DNA of 64,000 bases. Origin: Sphingopyxis sp. OAS728. GTDB taxonomy: Bacteria; Pseudomonadota; Alphaproteobacteria; Sphingomonadales; Sphingomonadaceae. The notes under the pieces are model-generated. The model searched no databases. It was not told the origin of the DNA and saw only the letters and a list, made by a program, of their open reading frames with translations. The number at the start of each line of letters is the position of its first letter. The first letter of the stretch is position 1. Positions 29,200 through 37,307 of the stretch are shown piece by piece. The stretch spans positions 1,054,001-1,118,000 of the forward strand of contig NZ_JADBDT010000001.1 in the NCBI RefSeq assembly GCF_014873485.1. The letters are read 5' to 3'. Position numbers and translations under genes: made by a program.

Positions 29200-29250
29200 C
29201 TCGCTGATTTAATTCGATACCCCTCCCGCGGGGGATCGATAATCAGCGAG
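29200..29250. promoter_or_regulatory. Long interrupted hairpin ahead of DUF4189 gene
   Basis: CTCGCTGATT (29200-29209) is the exact inverse of AATCAGCGAG (29241-29250). Between them TCGAT pairs with ATCGA and CCC(C) with GGGG. The right arm contains the GCGAGG that would be the ribosome-binding site of the 29260 gene. No U-tract follows, so this is more likely a control hairpin or operator than a terminator for pyrC'. Confidence 0.55.
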
Positions 29251-29259
29251 GTTGACCCG

Positions 29260-29811
29260 ATGCGCCGTCTTGCCGTTCTCACCGCCGCCCTGCTCGCCCC
29301 CGCCGCCGCGGCACAAATGACACCCGTTCAGGGCATCCCTTGTGCACAGGGCCTCCCCTGCAACGCGCCGCCGCCGCAGGTGCTGCAACAAATGTATGGT
29401 GACGCACGGCCCCCCGCCCCGCCGGGACAAATCATCCCGTTTGCGCAGGAAAAACAGGATTATGTCGGCGGCTATATGGTCAACAGCTTCGCCGCGATCG
29501 CCTTCTGGCGCTCGGCATCGGGCCAGCCCGGCTATAGCTATGGTGCACTGCGCGGCGACAGCCGCGAACAGGCCGAGCAATATGCAATGACGGCATGCCG
29601 CGAGGCCGGGGGCCAGGGCTGTGTCGTCGGGCTATGGGGCGGCAACGGCCATTTCGCGATCGCACGCGACAAGGAGGGGCAATATTATGCCGGCTTCGCA
29701 GGCACACCCGGCGGCGCGAAGCGCTCGGTGATGGACAGCTGCAAGAGCGCGGGCGCCAAGTGCAAGGTCGTCGAGACGCTCGAAAGCATGCCCTATTTTT
29801 TCCGCTTCTGA
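29260..29811 (+). CDS. DUF4189 domain secreted protein
   Basis: A 183-residue secreted protein with a signal peptide (ending AAAAQ), a Pro-rich linker and a C-terminal domain of DUF4189 type. That domain has AFWRSASGQPGYSYGALRGD, the Cys pattern AMTACREAGGQGCVVGLWGG, and SCKSAGAKCKVVE, with the four Cys probably forming disulfides. The function of the domain is unknown. A long hairpin covers its ribosome-binding site. Confidence 0.78.
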   Translation: MRRLAVLTAALLAPAAAAQMTPVQGIPCAQGLPCNAPPPQVLQQMYGDARPPAPPGQIIPFAQEKQDYVGGYMVNSFAAIAFWRSASGQPGYSYGALRGDSREQAEQYAMTACREAGGQGCVVGLWGGNGHFAIARDKEGQYYAGFAGTPGGAKRSVMDSCKSAGAKCKVVETLESMPYFFRF

Positions 29812-29839
29812 TCGCCGCGGCGCGCGCGCCCAAACAAAT

Positions 29840-29868
29840 GAAGCCCGCCGGCAAAGCCGACGGACTTC
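29840..29868 (+). terminator. Imperfect hairpin after DUF4189 gene
   Basis: GAAGCCCGCCGGC, loop AAA, GCCGACGGACTTC: 11 pairs with two C/A mismatches. There is no clear T-run, so termination strength is uncertain. Confidence 0.4.
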
Positions 29869-29943
29869 AAGAGAGCAAGATGGCCTTGGTTCCACCTTCC
29901 TCGGGTCGCACCGCCTGAATGACCGATTCGGTTGATTCTTTCG

Positions 29944-29959
29944 CTACCCACCTGGGTAG
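29944..29959. promoter_or_regulatory. Palindrome upstream of LuxR-type gene
   Basis: CTACCCACCTGGGTAG has two 7-bp perfect arms around CC. It lies about 95 bases before the regulator start, in AT-richer sequence typical of a promoter. It is a plausible operator, perhaps for autoregulation. Confidence 0.45.
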
Positions 29960-30053
29960 GAGACAGAAAATTTTCATTTTATCGCATTGCGCTTGCCTTC
30001 GCGCCCTGGCTCCTATCAAATGAGGGTGCTGCGGGTCTTCTGGGGGGAAGTGC

Positions 30054-31220
30054 ATGCAGAGCGATCAGGGACCGACCTTTCCGTCCGACCATAATGCGCC
30101 GGCCGAATGGGAAGTGCTCAATGCGCTGATCGGCGAAATCTACGATTCGGTGCTCCATCCCGAAAGCTGGAACGAAACCCTCGCCCGCATCACCGGCACG
30201 CTCTGTCCTCTGAGCTGGGAAGCCGCCTTCATCCTCTGGGAATCGAACAGCCCGCCGAGCGGACGCTTCGTCGCCGCGACCGGCCTCGCTGCCGGGGTGC
30301 AGGAAATCTACACCGCCGTCTATGCGGGACACCATCCCTGGTCGCGCAAGCTGATGCGCTACGGCAATGGCAGCGTCGTCGATAGCTACGACATCATGAC
30401 GCGCGAGGAATTTCTCGAGACCGAATTTTTCCGCAATTTCCTCGCGCCGTGGGGCATAGACCGCATGATCGCCGTCCTCCTCGACAAGCGCGGCAGCGAG
30501 CGGCTCGGGCTGATGTTGCCCGGCCCCGGCGACCGCGATGTCGAGCGCCTGAAACGCGGCCTCCGCGTCCTCGCCCCGCATATGCAGCGGGCGATGCGGA
30601 TCAGCGACCGCATCGCGACGCTCGACTTGGCCGCGGGTGCCGCGCGTGCCGCGACCGACGCCGCGCCCTTTGCGATCTTCAGCCTCGACGACCAGCTCAA
30701 TATCCTCGCCGCGAACAGCCGCGCCGCGCGCTACGAAAAGGCGGGTTTCATCCGCACCGCGCACGATCGCTTCGCCTTCACCCACCCGCCCAGCCAGAAG
30801 CAATTGCTCGATCTGGTCAGGAGCGAGGCGCCCTCCGGGGTCGCCTTCCAGGCGCTCGGCCCCTCGGGCAAGGAATGCCCGGTGCTCGTCGCGCGCGTCA
30901 CGCGCCAGTCGGCGCAGCAGCTCGGCGGCGTCCGCCTCGGCGCCTCGCTGATCGTCACCCTCGGCAGCGCGCCGGGCGAAACCCCGGTCGTCGAAATCGA
31001 TCGCGTCGCGCAATGGTTCGGGCTGACCCCCGCCGAAGCCCGCCTCGCCGTCGCGCTCGCCGCGGGCGACACGCTACAGGACTATGCGGCGCTGCGCGCG
31101 GTCAGCGTCAACGCCGTCCGCTTCCTGCTCAAAGGTATTTTCCGCAAGACGGGCGCCACGACGCAGGCACAACTCGTCGCACAGCTCGCAAGACTTCCGG
31201 CACCGGGCAGCGAGAATTAG
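30054..31220 (+). CDS. LuxR-type helix-turn-helix transcriptional regulator
   Basis: A 388-residue regulator with a variable N-terminal sensory region, possibly PAS-like (APFAIFSLDDQLNILAANSRA), and a C-terminal HTH. The HTH segment is LTPAEARLAVALAAGDTLQDY followed by VNAVRFLLKGIFRKTGA, matching the GerE fold. GGGGGGAAG precedes the ATG. A second regulator with the same layout lies at 56137-57237 on the other strand. The stop overlaps that of the convergent antiporter (TTAG). Signal and targets unknown. Confidence 0.82.
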   Translation: MQSDQGPTFPSDHNAPAEWEVLNALIGEIYDSVLHPESWNETLARITGTLCPLSWEAAFILWESNSPPSGRFVAATGLAAGVQEIYTAVYAGHHPWSRKLMRYGNGSVVDSYDIMTREEFLETEFFRNFLAPWGIDRMIAVLLDKRGSERLGLMLPGPGDRDVERLKRGLRVLAPHMQRAMRISDRIATLDLAAGAARAATDAAPFAIFSLDDQLNILAANSRAARYEKAGFIRTAHDRFAFTHPPSQKQLLDLVRSEAPSGVAFQALGPSGKECPVLVARVTRQSAQQLGGVRLGASLIVTLGSAPGETPVVEIDRVAQWFGLTPAEARLAVALAAGDTLQDYAALRAVSVNAVRFLLKGIFRKTGATTQAQLVAQLARLPAPGSEN

Positions 31221-32416
31221 GCCGCGGCGCGCAGCGCCCTCGCCCGCGACGCCAGGCGGAACAGCGGCACCGTCAGCGTCGTCGACACCAGCGCCAGTGT
31301 GACAAGCACGGCAAAGACCGTCGGCGTAATCAGCCCCGCCTGCACCAATATCGTCGCCGCGACGATCTCCATCAGCCCCTTGCACTGGAGCAGCAGCCCC
31401 AGCCGCGTGCGCTCGGACGCGGGCATATCGCGCGCAGGAGGCATCAGATGCACCGCTGCCAGCTTCGACAGGCCCGCGAGCACCAACAGCAACAGCGCAA
31501 CGCCGAGCGCCCCCGCCGTGACCACCGCACCGTCGATGCTCAGCCCCCGATGCGCAAAGAACAAAGGCGACAACCCGAACAGCGCAATCTTGCCCAGCCC
31601 TTCGGGCCGCAGCCGTTCGGCGAGCGGCTTCGGGGTCAGCACCCCAGCGAAATAGGCGCCGAGCAGTTCGTGAAGCCCCAGAACATTCGTCGCCCACGCG
31701 CCCGCCGCCAGATAGGCAATCCCGAGCGCGACGGTGATCGCGGCATGATCGGGCAAAGGACGAACCAGACGCCCGCGCAGCATAATCATCACCGCGAACA
31801 CGCCGACCGCGCCGACCTGCGCCAGCCCGCCCGAAAAGACCGCGCCGCCCTCGGCCCCGTGAAGGAACAGCAAAACCGCCAGCCCGATCCACAGGATCGC
31901 ATCGTCGAGCGCAGCGATGCGCAGCGACAAATTACCCAGCGGCCGGTCCGCCAGCGGCAGTTCGCGCACGATCCCGACGAGCACCGGCAGCGCGCTGACC
32001 GCAAGGCAAAGCCCGATCGCGCCCGCCGACAGCCACGGCGAAACCCCCGCCGGCCGCACCAGCACCGCGTCGATCGTACCCGAAAGCGAAACGAGCAAAC
32101 CGACGAGAAACGGTAAAGCCAACGCGATCAGCGCCGTACCGACCACCCGCCCATCGAGCGTTGGTGCATGATCGGCGGTCACCCGCGTCTCCAGCCCGGC
32201 GCTGAACGCCAGCGCCAGCACGCCCAGCCACCCGATCGTCTCGCCCCATTCGGACGGACCGAGAACCGCCTTGTCGAACCCGAAGCGATCCGCGGCAATC
32301 GCCACCGCGAGCCCGGTCAGGATCGGCAGCACCGCCATCGGCACCGCCCCGCGCACCAACCGCCAGCAAAGCACCGGCACGACGAGGAAGCAGAGCAAGT
32401 CGATCAGGAACGTCAT
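31217..32416 (-). CDS. Cation:proton antiporter (CPA2 family)
   Basis: Inner-membrane exchanger of 399 residues with about 12 helices, of the KefB/NapA-like sodium or potassium/proton antiporter family. The helix with IAALDDAILWIGLAVL carries the Asp-Asp pair expected of electrogenic members. There is no C-terminal TrkA-N domain, unlike KefB. Start 32416 (MTFLIDLL) is preferred because the membrane region begins there; 32452 is possible. The 480 bases upstream contain no gene, only repeats. Confidence 0.82.
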   Translation of the reverse strand: MTFLIDLLCFLVVPVLCWRLVRGAVPMAVLPILTGLAVAIAADRFGFDKAVLGPSEWGETIGWLGVLALAFSAGLETRVTADHAPTLDGRVVGTALIALALPFLVGLLVSLSGTIDAVLVRPAGVSPWLSAGAIGLCLAVSALPVLVGIVRELPLADRPLGNLSLRIAALDDAILWIGLAVLLFLHGAEGGAVFSGGLAQVGAVGVFAVMIMLRGRLVRPLPDHAAITVALGIAYLAAGAWATNVLGLHELLGAYFAGVLTPKPLAERLRPEGLGKIALFGLSPLFFAHRGLSIDGAVVTAGALGVALLLLVLAGLSKLAAVHLMPPARDMPASERTRLGLLLQCKGLMEIVAATILVQAGLITPTVFAVLVTLALVSTTLTVPLFRLASRARALRAAA

Positions 32417-32544
32417 CGGCACGAAGCTATCCCCCGGACCGGCGCTGGACAAGCGTTATGTGAACGTTCCCTTGTGTAGAGTACCAGTGACGGCCAGGGA
32501 CCGTTTTGGGGTGGAGAGCTGTCGTTTGAGTAGTGCTCGAATAT

Positions 32545-32660
32545 CCCCTCCCGCCTGCGGGAGGGGCAGCGAGGCTTGCCAGCTTGCTGGCTAGCCGCGC
32601 GGGGTGGGCCATCGCAACGTTGCTGCCCACCCCCGACCCCTCCCGCAAGCGGGAGGGGAG
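32545..32660. repeat. Dispersed repeat type A, copy 1
   Basis: About 116 bp bounded by two GC-rich hairpins: CCTCCCGCCTGCGGGAGG at one end and CCTCCCGCAAGCGGGAGG at the other. A conserved middle contains CTTGCCAGCTTGCTGGC. A second copy at 41115-41231 is over 95 percent identical by eye. The stretch 32417-32899 otherwise holds no gene that I can support. Confidence 0.85.
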
Positions 32661-32699
32661 ATTGCGGCAGTTCCCGGTCGAAAGCAGCCACGTCCTCTT

Positions 32700-32784
32700 C
32701 CCGTTCGTGTCGAGCGAAGTCGAGACACCCATCGACGCAACGCCTAGCCCGAGGGGCATCTCGACTTCGCTCGATGCGAACGGG
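32700..32784. repeat. Dispersed palindromic repeat type D
   Basis: Inverted arms of about 28 bp: CCCGTTCGTGTCGAGCGAAG at the left and its near complement ending CGAACGGG at the right, separated by about 28 bp. It is the CGTTCG-GTCGAGCGAAGTCGAGAC element found between genes in many sphingomonads. It lies just after type A copy 1. Confidence 0.75.
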
Positions 32785-32842
32785 TTAGGTAGTGGATCGG
32801 CCGCAACCGGTCGAAACCCGTCGCAAACCCCATGCATACAAA

Positions 32843-32873
32843 ACATAAAGAGGCGCGGCCCCCCGGCCGCGCC
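32843..32873 (-). terminator. Rho-independent terminator of the SPOR-lipoprotein operon
   Basis: On the minus strand GGCGCGGCC, loop GGGG, GGCCGCGCC, followed by TCTTTATGTTTTG. The 9-bp GC stem and T-rich tail lie 27 bases after the lipoprotein stop. Confidence 0.85.
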
Positions 32874-32899
32874 CCTCCCCCTTATCCGGGTTAATTTGT

Positions 32900-34291
32900 T
32901 TAGCGCGAAGCGAGCCGCATCGGGCCGGCTTTCGACGCCCACTGGATCGTCTCGCCGCCGCCCATCGCGCGGACGAAGCAGGTCTGACCCTGCGCTTTCA
33001 GCTCGTTGCACAGGCTCGACGCGTCGGCGCGCGTCGCGAGGCCGTTGACCGTCAGGCGATAGAAATTGCGGCCGTTCACCGTCGCGGCGTGGCTCGACGC
33101 GGGGAAATTGGCCAGAATGGCGTTGCGCTTTTTCAGGCTGCCCCATTTTTCCTTCGCGATGCCCAGGCTGTCATAGGCGCCGAGCTGAACCGCCCAGCCG
33201 GTGGGCTTTTTCGCGTCGAAGCCCATCGCCTTGGGGATCAGCACCGTCGCCAGTTCGATCGCCTGCTTCTGCGCAGGGCGGATACGCCCTTCGCCCGCGA
33301 CGCGCGGTGCGGCGCGATAGGGCGCGGCATCGGCCAGGATCACTTCGCCCGCTCGTTTCGGCTGCGGCAATTCGGTGACCGGCACGACACCATCGACGCC
33401 GCGTTCGGGCATCGGCAGCTCGACGCTGCGGATCGTGCTCGAAGCATCCGCCATGACGGGCGGCGGCGGCGCAAAAGCCGCGACCGGCGCCGGATCGGCG
33501 CTGGCGAGTTCTACCGCGGGTTCGGCGGCGGCCATCTGCGTGTCGCCGAAATTGCTAAGCGCGAGGCGCACCGGCATGCCGGCATCCTGCTGCGCCGCCG
33601 TGCCGATCAGGCTCGCGATGCGGACCTGCGCGTTCGGCTGCGCGGCCAGCTTCGACCATTCGGCCATCCGCCCTTCGAGCTTGGCCGCCGACAGATCCTG
33701 CGACGCGATGATTCGCGCCTGCGCCCAGCGGTCCGACAAGGCGAGCGCCAGCGCAAAATTCTGCCGCGTCCGGGCGTCGGCGCCCTTGGCGCGTGCCGCT
33801 TCGTTCAGCACATAGATCGACCCTTCGGCATCGCCCGCGAGCGCGAGGGCCAGCCCCAGGTCCGATGCCGGCACCGTATCGCGATGCTCGGTGAGCAGCG
33901 CGATGGCCTGCTGGTTCTTGCCCTGCGCGATCTGCGCCAGCGTCAGCGACAGGATCGTGTTGCTGTCTGCCGCGCCGAGTTCCATCGCCTCGGTCAGCGC
34001 CGAGGTCGCCGACGCAAAGCGGCCGTTGTTGAGATAGGCCTGACCCAGCAACGCACGATAGCCGGCGTCGCGCGGGCTGCCCGCCACCGCGGCTTCGGCC
34101 AGGCTGACGGCCTTGCTCGGCTTGCCTGCTTCCAGCGCGACGCGCGCGTCGCTCGCCGATTTAGCGGCGACCGCCGGCTTGCCCGCGGCGCGCGACGGCG
34201 CATCGGCCATCTTGCCCATGCCGCTGCATCCCGTGGCGGCGCCCAGGACAAAGCCCGAAACAGCCAGTTTCATCAGCATCTTGCGGTTCAT
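32900..34291 (-). CDS. TPR and SPOR domain lipoprotein
   Basis: An envelope lipoprotein of 463 residues. The lipobox ends at Cys22 (GAATGC). TPR-like helical pairs fill about residues 45-215 (GYRALLGQAYLNNGRFASA), then a Pro/Ala linker, then a C-terminal SPOR domain (TGWAVQLGAYDSLGIAKEKW to GQTCFVRAM). SPOR domains bind denuded peptidoglycan at septa. It is the third gene of the parA-like operon, 23 bases after the RHH gene. A role in cell envelope or division is likely; the coupling to ParA is the unusual point. Confidence 0.85.
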   Translation of the reverse strand: MNRKMLMKLAVSGFVLGAATGCSGMGKMADAPSRAAGKPAVAAKSASDARVALEAGKPSKAVSLAEAAVAGSPRDAGYRALLGQAYLNNGRFASATSALTEAMELGAADSNTILSLTLAQIAQGKNQQAIALLTEHRDTVPASDLGLALALAGDAEGSIYVLNEAARAKGADARTRQNFALALALSDRWAQARIIASQDLSAAKLEGRMAEWSKLAAQPNAQVRIASLIGTAAQQDAGMPVRLALSNFGDTQMAAAEPAVELASADPAPVAAFAPPPPVMADASSTIRSVELPMPERGVDGVVPVTELPQPKRAGEVILADAAPYRAAPRVAGEGRIRPAQKQAIELATVLIPKAMGFDAKKPTGWAVQLGAYDSLGIAKEKWGSLKKRNAILANFPASSHAATVNGRNFYRLTVNGLATRADASSLCNELKAQGQTCFVRAMGGGETIQWASKAGPMRLASR

Positions 34292-34314
34292 GTCTGGGTC
34301 CCCCTCTTATGCTT

Positions 34315-35025
34315 TCAGCGCTGCGTGCGGCGCATCGGGCGCGCGGCGGGCAAACGGCTCGCCATCGCGTCGATTTCGGGCAGCGACGACAGATATTCGT
34401 CGAGCAGATCGGTCAGGATCACCTGCGACGACCGGTTCGTCACCGCACTCGCAAGGCGCAAGCGCAGATGGCGCTCGGCGTCGAGACGCAATGTGAACGC
34501 CGCCTTTTCGCGGGCGCGGAGGACGCGCGGCGCCTTTTCCTTCTTCGGCGCCGGTTCGGGTCGCGCTTCGACCTTGCGCGCCACCGCGGCGACGCGCTCG
34601 ATCAGCGATTCCTGCTGGCGGACGATTTCCGGAACTTCGGGTGCTTCGGCCCCAAACTGCTCCGGACCAGACTGGTCGGCGCCATAATCGTCGTTCAGCC
34701 CGGCGCGTTCGGCGGCGAACTCGGCGCCATATTCGGGCACGAGCTCATGACCGGCGCTGTCGTCGACCGCATGTTCGGCCTCGACATTGTGCGCCAGCAC
34801 CGATCCGGTGAGAAGCGGCTTCAGATCGACCAGCCGCGCGGGTTCGGCCGACTGGTCGGGATCGACATCATAGCCCATGTCGTTCCAGCCGAGATCGTCA
34901 TAGCCCATGCTGTTCATGGTTGCGGGGCCGCTGCCGAGCGGCTGGCGGCGCATGGCGGGACGCGCTCCGCCCTTGCGGGCAAGGAGGCCGGCGCTCAGCG
35001 ATGCGAGAGGTTTTGGTTCGCCCAT
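34315..35025 (-). CDS. Ribbon-helix-helix-like protein downstream of ParA
   Basis: A 236-residue protein with an acidic, probably disordered N-terminal half (GYDDLGWNDMGYD) and a basic segment (EPAPKKEKAPRVLRAREK). The C terminus is shaped like a ribbon-helix-helix DNA-binding fold: strand AFTLRLD, helix ERHLRLRLASAVTN, helix SSQVILTDLLDEYLSS. Plasmid ParG/CopG partners of ParA have such folds. The start at 35025 lies 17 bases after the ParA stop. It probably binds the repeated sites upstream of parA and acts as the adaptor, which is inference. Confidence 0.65.
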   Translation of the reverse strand: MGEPKPLASLSAGLLARKGGARPAMRRQPLGSGPATMNSMGYDDLGWNDMGYDVDPDQSAEPARLVDLKPLLTGSVLAHNVEAEHAVDDSAGHELVPEYGAEFAAERAGLNDDYGADQSGPEQFGAEAPEVPEIVRQQESLIERVAAVARKVEARPEPAPKKEKAPRVLRAREKAAFTLRLDAERHLRLRLASAVTNRSSQVILTDLLDEYLSSLPEIDAMASRLPAARPMRRTQR

Positions 35026-35042
35026 GGTTCCCGAGCTCCCCT

Positions 35043-35765
35043 TCACTGGCCAGCGACGCGGCGGCCGAAGCCACCACCCATCGGGCGAACCGCACCATAA
35101 TTCCCCTGTGTCGGGGCAGGCGCGGCAAATACGGTCCGGCGGAAATTCTTTTCGAGGCGATCGTTCATATAAGTCCACAACTGGCGGATTTCGTCGGCGG
35201 AGCGCCCGTTGGGGTCGACTTCCATCACGGTGCGGCCGTCGATCATCGACGCCGCATAATCGGTACGGTGGTGCAACGTGACCGGCGCGACCGTGCCGTG
35301 CTGCGACAGCGCGACAGCGGCCTCGCTGGTGATTTTCGCTTTGGGAGTCGCCGCGTTGACGACGAATACCAGCGGCTTGCCGGCGCGTTCGCACAGGTCG
35401 ACGGTGGCGCCGACGGCGCGCAGGTCGTGCGGGCTTGGGCGGGTCGGGACGACGATCAGTTCGGCGACCGAAATCACGCTCTGGATCGCCATGGTGATCG
35501 CCGGCGGCGTATCGATGACCGCCAGCTTAAAGCCCTGTTGGCGCAGGATTTCGAGGTCGGATGCCAACCGGGCGACCGTGGTCTGGGCGAACGCCGGAAG
35601 GTCGGTCTCGCGCTCGTTCCACCAGTCGGCGAGCGAGCCCTGCGGATCGATGTCGATCAGAACGACGGGGCCGGCGCCCGCAAGCTGCGCCTGCACCGCC
35701 AGGTGCCCCGACAGCGTGGTCTTGCCCGACCCGCCTTTCTGTGAAGCCAATGCCAATACGCGCAC
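35043..35765 (-). CDS. ParA family ATPase (GTG start)
   Basis: A P-loop ATPase of 240 residues with the deviant Walker A KGGSGKTT (residues 10-17), Walker A' region VVLIDIDPQGSLADWW and Walker B LAVIDTPPA. It is a short ParA without an N-terminal HTH, like the type Ib or BcsQ/MipZ-size group. Translation starts at GTG 35765; the site GGGGGT ahead lies within a GGGTAAACG motif, so the product of the next gene could control it. It is not the main chromosomal parA, because no parB is beside it. Confidence 0.85.
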   Translation of the reverse strand: MRVLALASQKGGSGKTTLSGHLAVQAQLAGAGPVVLIDIDPQGSLADWWNERETDLPAFAQTTVARLASDLEILRQQGFKLAVIDTPPAITMAIQSVISVAELIVVPTRPSPHDLRAVGATVDLCERAGKPLVFVVNAATPKAKITSEAAVALSQHGTVAPVTLHHRTDYAASMIDGRTVMEVDPNGRSADEIRQLWTYMNDRLEKNFRRTVFAAPAPTQGNYGAVRPMGGGFGRRVAGQ

Positions 35766-35767
35766 TG

Positions 35768-35882
35768 CGTTTACCCCCTCGGAAATCCAAAATCCGGCGA
35801 AGGGATGCCATGCGGGGCGCTAAAATTGGGTTAACGATGATAAAAAGAGGGTAAACGATTTCCGCATCTTGATGGTAAACGA
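35768..35882. repeat. Four GGGTAAACG-like sites upstream of parA
   Basis: Sites at 35768-35776 (inverted), 35828-35838 (GGGTTAACGAT), 35849-35859 (GGGTAAACGAT) and 35873-35882 (TGGTAAACGA). The three direct copies start 21 and 24 bp apart, about two helical turns. The inverted copy overlaps the parA ribosome-binding site. They look like operator or centromere iterons for the ribbon-helix-helix partner. Confidence 0.6.
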
Positions 35883-35938
35883 AACCCCAAGGTCGACTTG
35901 TCCCATAACGGATCAAATTCGGCACACCCTATTTTGTC

Positions 35939-35955
35939 GCTAACGCCGTGTTAGC
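35939..35955. promoter_or_regulatory. Inverted repeat in the parA / Sel1-SPOR intergenic region
   Basis: GCTAAC-GCCGT-GTTAGC, perfect 6-bp arms, about 70 bases before the 36023 start. Possible operator for the plus-strand gene. Confidence 0.4.
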
Positions 35956-36022
35956 CTATTGGCGCTATAAAGCATGTGGGGACTGCAGCCGCTCGGTGCG
36001 GCGCAAGTCATTGGAGAATAAG

Positions 36023-37291
36023 ATGCGTTCATTCCGCACCGCCGCCCTGCTGGCCTTGCCGCTGGCGATGGCCTCGATGCTGGCGGCGCCGGCCCATGCC
36101 GACGTCAAGGATGGCGTTGATGCGTGGCAGGCCGGCAATTACCAGGCGGCGGTCGCCGAATGGCGGCCACTCGCGCTCGCGGGCGATGCCGACGCGCAAT
36201 TCAATCTGGGGCAAGCCTATAAGCTCGGCCGCGGCGTTCCCGCCGATCTGGCGCAGGCCGAGGCCTGGTATCGCCGCGCCGCGAAACAGGGGCATTTGCA
36301 GGCGGAGGATAATCTCGGCCTCGTACTCTTCACCGCGAACCGCCGGCAGGAGGCGATGCCCTTCATCATCAATTCGGCCGCGCGCGGCGAACCGCGCGCG
36401 CAATATGTCCTCGGCACCGCGCACTTCAACGGCGATCTCGCGGCAGAGGACTGGCCGCGCGCCTATGCGCTGACCAAGCGCGCGAGCGACGCCGGGCTCG
36501 ACATCGCGTCGGCGCGGCTTGCGCAGCTCGACAGCCTGATCCCGCTCGACCAGCGCCGCCGCGGGCTCGCGATGATTCCCGAAATCGAACGCAGCGAACA
36601 GCAGGCGCGCCTCGCCGCGGTGAACGCCGCCGCGCCCCCCGCCCCCAAGCCCGCACCGGCATCGCCGGTGAAGGTCGCCAGCCTGCCCGCCTCGACCCCC
36701 GGCACCAGCTACACGCCGCCGCCGGTGATCGGTACGCCGGCGCCCGCCGCCGTTCGCCCGTCGGCGGTGCCCGAACCGATCCGCAGCGTCGCGGTGCCAT
36801 CCTCGCCCGTCGCCAGCGCCGCCGCCGCTGCCGCCGCCGAAGCGACCGCCAACGCCGTCGCCGCGACCGGCCAGGCGGGCACGACCCCCGGCACGACCTA
36901 CGCCGCGCCGCCCGAAAGCGGAAAACTGCCGCCCAAGCCCGAGCCGGCAAAACCCGCGGCTGCCAAGCCCGCCGCGGAAAAACCCGCGCCCGCCAAGGCC
37001 GCCCCCGTCGCCACCGCAGCGGCCACGCCGGCGCCGGTCCGGGTCCACAGCGGCACCGCCAGCCCCTGGCGCGCGCAACTCGGCGCCTTCGGGGTCGAGG
37101 CGAACGCCCGCAATCTCTGGGCTTCGCTCGAAAAGAAGAATCCCGCCTTCGCCGGCCGCACGCCCTATCTGGTCAAGAGCGGCAAGCTCACCCGCCTCCA
37201 GGCCGGCGGCTTTGCGAACAAGGGCGAAGCCGAAAGCTTCTGTGCCGCCGCAAGCAAGGGCGGGCAAGCTTGCATGGTCGTCGACAAATAA
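36023..37291 (+). CDS. Sel1-repeat and SPOR domain protein
   Basis: A periplasmic protein of 422 residues. It has a signal peptide (ending PAHAD), Sel1-like TPR repeats over about residues 25-175 (AQFNLGQAYKLGRGVPADL), a long Pro/Ala/Lys linker, and a C-terminal SPOR domain (PWRAQLGAFGVEANARNLW to GQACMVVDK). The start at 36023 follows TTGGAG. It is divergent from the ParA operon, whose last gene has the same TPR-plus-SPOR layout, so the two envelope proteins are probably functionally linked. Confidence 0.85.
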   Translation: MRSFRTAALLALPLAMASMLAAPAHADVKDGVDAWQAGNYQAAVAEWRPLALAGDADAQFNLGQAYKLGRGVPADLAQAEAWYRRAAKQGHLQAEDNLGLVLFTANRRQEAMPFIINSAARGEPRAQYVLGTAHFNGDLAAEDWPRAYALTKRASDAGLDIASARLAQLDSLIPLDQRRRGLAMIPEIERSEQQARLAAVNAAAPPAPKPAPASPVKVASLPASTPGTSYTPPPVIGTPAPAAVRPSAVPEPIRSVAVPSSPVASAAAAAAAEATANAVAATGQAGTTPGTTYAAPPESGKLPPKPEPAKPAAAKPAAEKPAPAKAAPVATAAATPAPVRVHSGTASPWRAQLGAFGVEANARNLWASLEKKNPAFAGRTPYLVKSGKLTRLQAGGFANKGEAESFCAAASKGGQACMVVDK

Positions 37292-37307
37292 ACAGGCGGA
37301 GCCGCGC

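Noticed and set aside
30054..31220. LuxR-type gene considered as a quorum-sensing receptor
   Set aside because: The N-terminal region lacks the autoinducer-binding pattern and no luxI homologue is in the window.
30449..32116. A 555-codon plus-strand ORF from the LuxR-type gene into the antiporter gene
   Set aside because: Product is almost entirely Arg/Gln/Pro and spans two real genes.
32545..32660. Type A repeat considered as part of a CRISPR array
   Set aside because: Only one unit per site, no regular spacers, and the ends are hairpins; it is a dispersed element.
35768..35882. The GGGTAAACG sites considered as a replication origin with DnaA boxes
   Set aside because: They do not match TTATCCACA-type DnaA boxes, and no dnaA, dnaN or rep gene is nearby.
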